Origin: Pelargonium tetragonum
Taxonomy: Eukaryota > Streptophyta > Magnoliopsida > Geraniales > Geraniaceae
Assembly: GCA_036897445.1 (NCBI GenBank)
Contig: JAYMTL010000030.1
Location: 1 to 64,000 of the forward strand
Direction: 5' to 3'
Length of the DNA: 64,000 nucleotides
Below, in pieces: positions 48,361 to 59,600 of this stretch (its first letter is position 1; every line of letters begins with the position of its first letter). The position numbers and the translations under genes were made by a program. The notes under the pieces are model-generated. The model saw only the letters and a list, made by a program, of their open reading frames with translations. It was not told the origin of the DNA and did no database searches.

Positions 48361-50575
48361 GGCAGTAAGCGAGTCTGTTTCTTTAAATAGCTCTAAGTTT
48401 GTTGTTCCGCTTTTAAATAGAGTTAATGATTAGGTAGGTAAAATACATTAGCTTTTAAGCAAAAAAACCTTATCGAGTTCTTACTATGCCTCTGTTTTAT
48501 TTATTTAGCATTCTTTACTCAAACGCTTAACAAATCCCGATTCACATATTAACAAATCATTCTTAAGCGTTAGACTCCCAGCCATAAACAATACTGCTAA
48601 GTTCTACCCCAAAAATCTAAATAAAGCAGGGAGATTTTTATAGAACAAGTAGGGCGCTCAATTCCTTGAAATAGGCAGCTTAATATAATAAAGGAGCTAA
48701 AACTAGGGTCTTGTCATTTAACGTTCAATTTGCCTTTGTTAGCAGGATTTCTTAAAGTAGGGACCTTTTACTTCTCGAAGTGCTTATGCTTTTCCAAGAG
48801 GCCCCATAATAGTAAACGTCACGGGGCTTTTTGAATACTGTTATTTGTATAGGGGGTAGGGTTAGAATTCAAATATCTCCGAGCACCTGACAAAGCGATT
48901 CCTATTTAAGGAGATCCCAAGAGAGACCGCTTACTTATGTAGACTTTTATAGTATAAATTACAAGGAATCCCCTATTTGCTGATGTTTACTTATCTACGG
49001 GAAACCCAGGAAAGTCTAGGAACTATAAATCCATTGTATACTTACTCTCTAACATTGTGAAAATAACTTAATAAAATGACAATATTCTGCAAAAAATTTT
49101 AGATCAAAAGGACTCCTTCGTGAAAACATAAAGGGTGGGAAGGGTTCAAGATTATAAAATATAAGGCTTTGTACACCAGGTAATGTATACGGGTACGAAT
49201 ATTCCACTCAAGTAGAATTTTACGAGGAATCCTTTGATTAAATAATTAAATAAAAGAGTTTCCTTCTTAATTACATTACCTTGCTAGCTTTTTTCCCCTT
49301 TTAGAATTAGAAATAAAAACTTTGTACTTCCATCCCTATGTATATAACACTTACTTTATACGAGATACGGGCATGAAAATTCTCTTTATGAGCTCTCCAA
49401 AAGGGTAGAGGTGTGAGGAGAAGCTTTGTATTATTTAGAGTCTAATTCGATTTTAGTAGAGCATTTTCTTACCAAGTGTTTTATATTAATTATTAATAAG
49501 GTTCCTTTTCTGTAAAGAGCGGAAATCCTGTACAAGTACGAGAGTAAAGAAAGTGGGTCTTCTATATTTAGATTCTCTAGACTTACAGCGAGTGCTTTTT
49601 CTATTCTATTAGATTCTTTGTGGAATATAGCTTTCAATTTGAGAAAGGACAAAAAGATGGTAAAGAATTCCAGCGTATTAAAGCAAACAGATACTCTAAT
49701 TAAATTTATAGGCAAAAAGGAAGGGGTATCCCCGGACATTTGAAATTCTAAGTTTCTTAACACTCAAATCCCCGCATATTTTAGAAAATAGGAGCTTAAT
49801 TCCTTTTTTAACCCCTTACCCTCTTGGTATAATAGTGGAAATAACTCACTACACTTGTTGTCGCGCAAACTAAAAGGGGGTTCCGCTGCTTTTTCTTTTG
49901 AAAATCCTATAAGTTTTAAAGGATCGAGAACCCCTATAAGATACTAGAAATAGCTCTACGAAGCTCTCGTATAAAATAAAAAGTAGAGAACAATTCCATT
50001 TATCCCAAGAATCTTTCTAAATCTGGGTGGTCAGGATAACTTCTTAGGACCTTTAACTACAAAAGTCTTTTGAACCCGTGTACTCAGCTTTTATCTGGAT
50101 GGCATTGGAACAAGAGTTTCTTAAAAAATCTTTTTTGCATTAGGTGCACCTTAAGATTTTTATGATTTGAACTTACGAAATTCCTTTTGATGGCTTGATA
50201 AAAAGATACATTCTACCTCGGTTGATATGAGGTTTTTGCAGGCAAAAGTCCAAGAAAACCCTTACTTATTTGTGGTAGTGTAATAATTAATAAATGATAA
50301 AAAAACTTAGGGAATACGCATGTGTATTAGATTTAATCCCTTTTGGCAAATAGTAAATCTTAAAGAAAAGAGAATTAAGGGTTGCTTAAAAGTTAGAGCT
50401 CTCTTTAGCAAATTCTGAGCATTGAGGACAGGCTGTCGATACTCGCATAGATATTAAAAGTATAATAGGAGCGCATAGAAAAGTCTCGGTATTAACACAA
50501 TAACCAGGGTTAACTCTATTTTATGAAGTGAATGGAAGGAAGCACTTTCTGTTTTTTTAGGCTAATTCCCATCCA

Positions 50576-50611
50576 CTAACCAGCTACATAACTAACCAGC
50601 TACATAACTAA
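50576..50611 (+). repeat. Tandem repeat, 2.25 x 16 bp
   Basis: CTAACCAGCTACATAA occurs twice without change, followed by the first four bases of a third copy. It is the longest exact tandem unit I noticed, and recent enough to have no differences. Confidence 0.92.
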
Positions 50612-52264
50612 GAGTCTTCATCCTAAGAAATTAACAAACAATTTGAAAAGACTTTAGTAATTGACATCTTACTCTAGTAGAAAGCAAGAATAAGTAAAAG
50701 TCAGTTGTTAAGAGGTACCTTAAGTTACAAGGAAGTCCTAAAAGTTAGATCTGGCAATCTTTATAATTACAACAAGCGAAAGGCCTTGCAGTAGAAAGTC
50801 TTAATTTAAAGATTTCAAGAATCGGGTAGCCTTTTTCAAGTTCAGCTTATAAGGGGCTAGTATTACAACTACCTTACCCCGGCCCTTTTTATTTTAAGAA
50901 AATCCTAAATTAAAGCCACCGAAAAAGGCTCTAAAAAATTTTTTTTAGAAAAAGGGGGGTGGGATGTAATAGCACCTACTAAAAAGTATATAGAAACTGA
51001 AGCTACTACTCTTTAAAAGGATCTTCCTTTTTGAAATAAACTCTTTAATTTAAAACTGCTTTAGAATAGGTCCACGGCGCCCCTGGTTTTTTGAGGAGGT
51101 GCTTTTACTTTATGGAAATCTCGCTTTGTATTAGGCAACTCAACAAATTCAATCCTTAAGCTTGGGAACAGGATTTTTCATTTTTGTATTATTCAGGTCC
51201 TAGAATTCACTTTTTGGGGCGGTAAACCCGAACAAAAAGAAATCCCTAAGCGTACCCTATATATATAAAATAGATCTAAATTCCTTTATTTCAAACCGAG
51301 ATTCCGCTACGCGCTGATTTAAAGGCTTGATATTTTAAACCAAGTAAGTCAATTTCATTTATATGTTGCAGTTTCTTTTTCATGGGGTTCCTTTTAATCG
51401 ATTTCAGCATTTTTAGCTTTTTGGGACCCACATAACACAAGGATATATTACCCAGGGATTCTCGAGTGTTCCTAAAGTGTCTTTCTAAGCATTTAATATT
51501 TACACTGTGTAATTGTTAACTCTTCTCTTACAAAACAAATAAGAATTTAAAGGCAAGGTTTAGCTAAAAGTAATGAGTTTCCATTTATTTAATTATGTGC
51601 CGATTATCCTCAGATAGGGTTCTTTGACAAGGAGTTTCCTGGTAGACATTGTGATAGTAAAGTGACAGCGAATATTTAGTCGATTAGGTTAAATTTGCAC
51701 TGGTGAGAAAGGGTTTCTAAGTAGTTTTACGCGGTATAGTAGATAAAAGTACACCCCAAAGAAGTTTAAACTTCGACTTTCTTACTAAAGAAGTTTTCTA
51801 ATCTAATAGGAATCTAGGTATTTATATGAAAAATTAGACTAGTTAATCCGGAAACCCCGTACTTTTGAATACAATACTGGATAAGACAAAAAAGTAAGAC
51901 TTTAATTTAATTTAAAAACTCGCAGTAGAAATAGAAAGAAAGAAATGAAAAAGAGACTTCTTATGATTTAAAGTCTATTGTGTTGGTAGCAAACTTCAAT
52001 ATAGAACAAAAAGGTATTGGTGCTTTATTAACAGAGGGACTCTCTCCTCAGTATAGCTTAAAGTTATATAAATAGGCCCCATTTAAAGCCCTTTACTTGG
52101 ATAAATTGACTTTGTCTGAAAAGGATTACCTAATGTTACTAATATCCTATTAAATGTTATTGAGCTCTATTATACTTATACAATAATTTTTTGAAAGGTC
52201 CCGGGTAAGGGGTCCTTCAGACTCTTATACATCCAGCTACAAGTATACAGTACAAATTAAAAAG

Positions 52265-52306
52265 GGGACCCCTAGGAAAAGCCTCATTGCAACTTTTCCT
52301 AGTCCC
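52265..52306 (+). repeat. Strong stem-loop with bulge
   Basis: CTAGGAAAAG (52272-52281) pairs perfectly with CTTTTCCTAG (52293-52302) across an 11-base loop. Outside a three-C bulge, GGGA pairs with TCCC. The fourteen pairs in all make it one of the most stable local folds seen. No gene lies beside it. Confidence 0.75.
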
Positions 52307-54559
52307 AGAGAAAGGTACTGCCTTAGTATATAAAAGACCTCGAAACTTCATCCTTTTATTAAAGTATCAAATACAGAAATAGGGGATCCCTAAACGAGGA
52401 AATTCCTTAAGTAACTAAATAACGTAGGCTGCCCGTTCTGTCCCAAGAATTAATACTTACTTAAAATCCTCAGCATTTTAACCAACTCTTATATCCAGAT
52501 GCCAGATGTCTGTAAATCAAACCCCTATGGAGTAATCTTCTACTAGGAAAGCCTCAAAGTCACTTTTCCTATAGTTAATATTGCAGTGTTCCAGCTCGAA
52601 GGTCCCTATTTGAAAAAAAAAATGACCCCTCCCCCTAAAAAATCTAAATAAAGAATTGAGGTAGAAGCTATGAAATAAATTAACAAAGTAGAATTCCTTA
52701 GTTAAAACCTTGGGTATAAACTTCTTGAATAAGAGGTAGGTGCTCCGCTGTATGTACAATATCTAGAAATAAGCTAATGGGGGAGTCCTGGCTTTTGCAT
52801 GTCATTCTATGTGTCATCTTTTCCGAATAGTTTTTTTGGATTCCTAGTGCTGTAACGGATCCTTTTCCTTTAGATTAAGTAAATTCTATACTAGCATTTC
52901 CGTAAGACCTTTTTAATTTAATAAAAAAAGAGGAATGAAATTCCGGATTAAGTTTTTTACAAAAATTTTAATAGTCGTAGGGAGTTTGTTTAGGGGTCTT
53001 TACTTTTAACCCAGGTTTATTAACAAAGAACCTTATAAGTTTAACCCTCAGCCCCGCTTTTCAAGAGCCAACCCTTTTTTGTAGCAAGGCATCTAGTAAG
53101 CGATACTTGTTTATGAGTTTTAAAGGAAGAAATCGCTTAAATAAAGAATTGATTTAGAATTACAGATATTACCAAAACCTAAAAAGTTCTTTTTATAGGT
53201 TAACCCGATAAGAAATAGTAAATTCAAAGGTAATTTAGGCGCTTACCAATGTTAAACGACGTACTTGCTTAACGAGCTCTGCATATGCGACTCTTTTTGG
53301 GTTAGCTATAAAACTAAAACAAAGTAAGGAACCTCCAGAAAAACTTTAGAGATATGCAGGAAACCCCGGAAATTCTTTAGAATCTATACGGAGCACAGGA
53401 CTTTTATGGTATATAGCTAGAGTTACAACAAGCTCATTAAATAAGAATTCTTAGTGTCAAAAAAAGTATAAGTACCAGATCTAAGAGGTTCTCTTTTACT
53501 GAGTAGAACAAAAAATAGCTATAAAAAGTACTAGAATTGGGCCTTGATATTCTAGTGTCCTATAGTTCCAGAATGTAACACTAGAGAGGAACCCTTGAAA
53601 AACCCATCTTGAAAAGTCTTAGGCAAGGCAATGTTTTGTGCTTCTAATCAAAAAGGAGGAGCTCTTAATTGCTTGAAGAGTATAGAGATTTTATTAAAGG
53701 GCCCTTTTTTCTTATACAAGTATCCCAAAGGGGTATCCATACAAAAAAAGATCACAAATCACTACATTAGATAAGTTTTATACTTTATACAATCTGGAAG
53801 TCTGAAAACCCGTATGTCTTTCCAGGACCGGCCTATAATAACTAAACCTTCCAGCACCTGATTATAAGAAATTCAGTTGATGTATTTGTAGAATTTAGCT
53901 TAACTAACCTTTCCAGGTTTTCTAAAGGAATTTTTATATCTAAAGTAAGATAGTAATATCTTCAAAGTATAGAGTAGGAGCTCAGTCCGGGATTACAAGC
54001 TAGGAATTTATAACACAAGACCTCTAACTCCATAGGGTATAACGCACATAAATGGTCATAGAATTACTTTTCTATTTGTTATGCTCAGACTTCCTCTATA
54101 TTTTGTTATACTTAGGCTTAGTAGGGTTTTTTAGGAGTCCTCTTTACTCCTGCTGTGTATTAAGAGCATTGCTAGTAAATTAAGGAGAAAAAGACTCTCT
54201 ATTTAGTTTGAGTTTGTCGTACGAGCCTCCTGGTTGCCGGGTGACACTCAACTACAAGCAAGATTGAAGAGTAACACTTAAAGAAGCTTTAATGCAGATT
54301 AGAAAGTTCGCGACTCCCTAAATTACTTGTTATTAGACTTTTGATTCAACAGATCAAGGAGGGGCTCTTGTGGTTAGTTCTATAGCTTAGTTGTTTGTCT
54401 ACGATCGCTTTGTCCTGAAAGCAATAAAGCAAAAATGAAATCGGGAGATTCCTGCCAAGTACTGTTCTTATAAAAGGAAAAAGATAAAAGGGATAAGGCC
54501 CTGGAAGCCTAGCTAGAAACGAATTAGGTTCAACTTCTGTATGAGCTGTCAAGGGCAAA

Positions 54560-56650
54560 CTAAAAAAGTCAAATTTCAGTAATTAGTTATTTTATATACG
54601 AATAAATTTATAGTAATCCAGATACAGAGAATTAAGATATTTAATAGACTCTAGAAAGTCTTAAGCTCAGGTCAAACTTAGCATAACATAAAGGTAAATT
54701 CTATATAGAGTTGTTAGAAAGACAAGAACCTAAGATTATAAAGGACTTCTTGCTTTAGTTTCAAATGTGGCTTATAATAGGAGCTTCTAAATAGCAGGCA
54801 AATGAGTCTAATAACAGAAACGGATTATCTTGGTCTTGTATTCTTGCTAATGACCTTTGAGAGTACTAATTATTTACAGTTTAGAAAACTCTTGTCTTAG
54901 CGAGCCGAAGTCTTGTATTCTCTATGTAGCATGTATTCTTAAGTGGATTCCTTAGAAGCAGCTGAGTTAAAGAATTGTTATAATGGGAAACAAGATCTTG
55001 ATGTGATGCTATAATGATTCCGATTAAGTGTACAGCTAAAGAATAACATAAAGGCAGTGAAATGTTCTTGCGAGCTGAAGGAGGAGATTCTATTATTGTT
55101 CGAGGGTATCTATTTTGGAAGGAAATTTTTGTTTATCTTGTGCTAGAAAGCAGGATTCCGATCTGGTTTAGCTAGCAGTTAATCCTAAGTTTTAATGCAT
55201 GGAATGTCTCTTGAAGTGAGGAACAAGGTCTATGAGAAAGGAGTTAATCGTCTTAATGGAATGCAGCTATCAGGATAACGGATTCTAAAATCCCTTTTTT
55301 AGAAAGGTATTCACAAGATTCAGAATCTTAGAGGTAAGGGAACATTCCGATAAAATCCTTTTAGAGTAGATTCCTAACTAGAATAGAGAGTTTAGGATAT
55401 ATACTGAATGAATTGCTTCTTGGCAGCAAAATAGCTAGATGGAGGCTGACATTGACGGAAACTCTCTTATCTTCCTAACTCTAAATACCTCTGTAAGCCG
55501 GTCTTTTACTTCTTGTAGTCTCTGTATTGCGAAGAGCTTTACCAGCTTACAAGGAAGATAAGAAAGAAATAGAATCCGTTTCTGTTATTATCCTTTGCTT
55601 GCTATCAGAAGAAACTAATACAAGTCAACTTGCCTTGTCCTAGAAAAGCATTGACCTTCCGACTGCAAAGAGAGAGAGAAATAGCTTGCTTTGGCTTGCA
55701 AGGAATTAGAACAAGAGTAAGTGGATTTAGAGTTGGTTGGTTCCTGTACATGTAATTACCGAGGGCTTGATGTGTCATGGAGTATTCTTAGACTAGTTAA
55801 CAAGAATTGGTGGATTTGTTTGTAGGGTTATCAAGTACAAGACGAAATGGACAAGAAATGTTGAAGTTTACAGAGGGAAACCTCTAGCAATACCATAAAA
55901 TTCTAAAAGGAGCTGCTAAACTTTGTAGTAAATAAAGTAAGTCATTTCCTCTTGTCAGGTAATTCCTCTTTAAGTAAGGGTTAGCTTAACTATCTTTCTA
56001 AGTAAGGAAATCCACTAAATGGAATTGAATATACCTGCCTTAGAGGTTCTAAGAATTGAGTAGGAAAAGCTTCACTAATGGGATTAGAACCAAGTACAGG
56101 TTTCTCGATTTTGACAGACAAGCTCAGGCTTAGGGAGGCAGTAGGTAAACACAAGGTAGCTCTGCTCTAATTTACTTAAAATTACAAAAGGAATTTGAGA
56201 TGAGAGAAGATAAGTATTATTTAGTTTTCAATTCTAAGGATTCTAAGGCCCTTTACGATCCGTTTCACTTTTAATATGACTCTGTTTTCCCTAACAAGTA
56301 TAAGATTAAAGTGCCTTTTAGGTACACTTGTTAAAGAGTGCAGTGCCTAGTTAAATTCTAACTTTTCAGTTTCTTATAAATGGTAGAGAAACTAGGGATA
56401 ATTACTTATTTAGTATAATTATTTGTAAAGAGATCCTACTCTAAGTGGAGAAAGCCCAAAGAGCTAAAACTTTAATAAAGGTTTGATTAAGTAATATAGC
56501 CTAATAAGATAAGGACGTAGTAGTATAAGACACAAGTTATGATTAAGAGTATGAAGACTCAGAAGGTTAAGAAGTTACAAGATAAGAGTCAGTAAGAGGT
56601 TTCAACTTTAGCCATTTAAAGTAAATAAGTAGGTTCTTCATCGGGTCTTT
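54560..56650. other. Texture-shift segment resembling ordinary plant mitochondrial spacer
   Basis: For about 2.1 kb the G/C clusters and long A/T runs of the background nearly vanish. They are replaced by evenly mixed sequence with words such as AAGGAAGATAAGAAAG and CTTGTAGTCTCTG that read like typical angiosperm mitochondrial spacer. I found no long open frame, tRNA or rRNA in it. The edges are soft and placed by eye. It could be DNA acquired or duplicated more recently than its surroundings. Confidence 0.45.
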
Positions 56651-59600
56651 TTTTAGAGATTGACACTAGACAGGATTTCTCTAAGTTTGTTTAGTAATTA
56701 AGTCTACTAAGGTCTTGCGGATTAGTAGGCTTGTACTATAGCTAAAGAATAAAAGCGGGTTCCTCCTTTCTGGGATAAAATAGAGTAGGAGTCAAGTAGC
56801 TTCTTTTTCATATATTTACGTGAGTTTCTTTAAGTTATTTAAGGAGCGTGTAAGCTTCGTCTGTCTTTCTTAGCTAATAAGGTTTAGGTTAGGTAGATAT
56901 ATTTAATTACAGGATTTATCCTAAGCCCTTTCTAAGAGATTTGACTTTCGTGAGTGACAGTATAGGGCCTTTTTTATAGAATTCAATTCTTGTTCATAGT
57001 CTATTTAGTTAGTAAAAGCTCCTAATTAAAGGAAGATTTGTTTTGAGAAAATACGGTTTCAAGCTCGGCAAAGTGCTGTATAATTTTTCATTTTGGCGGG
57101 TTTATCGCTTAGCTAAAAAGAGTAAATATAGAATTAAGAGTAGGACTTTTCGGTAAAGTCTTATTCTTGGGGTCCTCTACTCATAAGTATAAAATAGGTC
57201 TAATACGTTGAGGCAAATTTACTAATCTTGAAAACTTGATCATAAAATAAGGACTCCTTTTTAAAAGCGCATTTCCTGATATTCACAAGTCAAATAGTAG
57301 GAGCTCTTTAAGGAGGATCCTAGTATATAAAAAGGGCCCTTGATATATCGCCCCTACTACTTGGTTTAGGCTGTAGGAGTATTTACAACAATATCTTTAA
57401 AATTTAAAAAACCTCTGTGTGTATTGGCAAAGAGTCTCTATGTTTATGAATCCTACAAGATTCTCCCCTTTTACTCAAGTAAGGAAGGGGTCCTTTCTCC
57501 ATCATTTTACTCGCTTAGAAGGCCCTGTATTTTTTTGTATAGATAACATTATTAAGTTCCACTAGCTAGGCTTCACAGAATAAAATTTTCGTGCTCAAAA
57601 GGAATAAAAAGTCGTCTAGGAATTCACTAGGTTGTATAAAGAGGAGTAGAGGAAATGTTCTTTTAATTGTTTCCTTTGCAACTCTTCGCTATACTTATTA
57701 GTCTTTTTTAGAGGCTAAAATTAGAATACATTAGACTTTTTGGGTTTTTCTTATAGCTTTTCGCAGCCATAACTTAATTAGAGTAATGAAGTAAGTCTCT
57801 CTTGGGCCCTATTTGAGTAAAAGCCTACCACTTTCTTTACTTTATCTTTTTTGACTTTCATTTGCTAATTTTTCTCTTTTCAAAAGGAGATTACAAGTTA
57901 TAGTGGAGCAAAATGAATTGGGCAATAGGCACGTATAAAAATAACAGGCATATAAGAACCTTGAGTGTTTTATTTTGATAAGAGGAACCCGGCTTTAATA
58001 TGGGGTGGGGGAGCCTTTGGGGAGATCTAGTAAAATGATAAGACAATAATAGTTATACCTCCTTACGGCATTTTAGGGCTTTGTAATGGCAGTCTTTTTA
58101 TTTTAAAACGCTAAGTAATTCCTATTTTTTGGAGCTGAAAACCTTACACTTTATCCTTGATAATCTTGACAATTAAGTTATGCACTTTCCTTGCAAAAAA
58201 CGAATTTATCACCAGAGTCTTAAACTTTGCTCGAGGTAATTTTATGAATAGGTGTTTTCTTTTCTGGCGGATTCCTTGCGTTTAAAGCAGTATTTTCCAT
58301 GGGAATCCCATAGGAATGATTTTTTTAGGGTTTGGAATAAGTCGAGCGACACACTTTCCTTTTTTCAAGGAGAGCTTAAGCGTCTAAAACTTAAGAAGTG
58401 TTTTGTTAAAGAAAATCCTAGTTTATAGGGTAAGGAGTACCCTATGAGTGTAAGTCTTATGAGTTTTAGTTATCTTTCCTCGATCTTCTGTTATAAAACT
58501 AAGTTAAAGAAGTGATGGATTACTAGAATACAAGGTTGAGTACTTTAATTTCATGATTTCAAGGCTTGCCTTCAAAGATTAAAAAAAGGGCACTTTTTTA
58601 GTCTGTTTGTTAACACTTTAGTCGCTAATAAGATTCGGGATTTAAGTATAGACTCTGTGCAGAAAGGATCTCGGATATCCTATCTAGGGGTACTCAAATA
58701 AGCAAGAATTACTAGTTTCTGAAACTCTAGGAGGTTGCTATTATTTCGAGAGAAGTTCTATATTCTAAAGCGGCCTTATAGGAATTCCTTATAAAGGAGC
58801 TTCAATCAACTTTAAGCTTTTTCTTGTTTATTTACGTTACGCGCGGGCTTTTCCAAAATATAGATTGTGGGAGTGCCTTGATCTCAAAAATATGGATATA
58901 ACCAATTACTCAGCTTATTAAAAAACCTTTCAGGAATTGCAGTAAATAAAAAAGTAGAGGTTCTTGGACTATTAAAATTTTAGAGAGTTCTTCATATCAG
59001 GTTAAGCAGGAACGTTTCGAAAAAGATATAGGATGTTATGCTATTTAAACAAAAAGGGTCATTACGTTGAGGAAAGTTTAAGCTACTCTCAGAAATTAAT
59101 TGCAATAGTTTGAGAAAGCGAGGAATAAGGGGCTTCTTTAATTGAGAAAGTTGTTACAGATTTAAATCGAAGTTAGGTAATTTACCATAGAGGAGTTATG
59201 CTTAACTAAATCTTCGACGTTTTTCTTATTTCTAGATTGGTGTACAAATTCGAGAAGTTCAGGTGCATTTTCTTGTTGTAAGGAACCGCCTATAATTAAT
59301 TGAAAAAGAAAATTCCCAAATTTACTAGCCAACGCCTAGGGCCTTTGTGAAAATCTTTACAAAACTAAAAACTAAAGAAAAAGTAAGAACTTAGTTAGAA
59401 TCTATCTTTAACTATTACAGATAGGTTTTGGGGTCTTACTAATTTTAAGTAAGTTCCTTGTTTCCTTTTTTTAATAGGGAAATGTCAAAATATCGCAATA
59501 CAACAAGTTAAAGATTTCAGAATTTTTGAATCTAAGCAATTCCATCTTAAAGAAATTCTATCTAAAAGAGTGGTTTTTTTAATAAAAAATTTTTAGAGGG

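Larger units (their letters stand above)
46501..54559. other. Gene-free AT-rich stretch
   Basis: No gene recognised in 8 kb. The longest open frame of the whole window lies here (110 codons, minus strand, 49431-49763). Its translation shows no known motif, and its length is within chance. The stretch also holds a 13-base T run at 47526-47538, two tandem repeats, a motif copy at 48149, and the hairpin at 52265. Confidence 0.68.

Noticed and set aside
49431-49763. Longest open frame, 110 codons on the minus strand
   Set aside because: No known motif, no neighbouring gene, and a length reachable by chance in 64 kb of AT-rich DNA.
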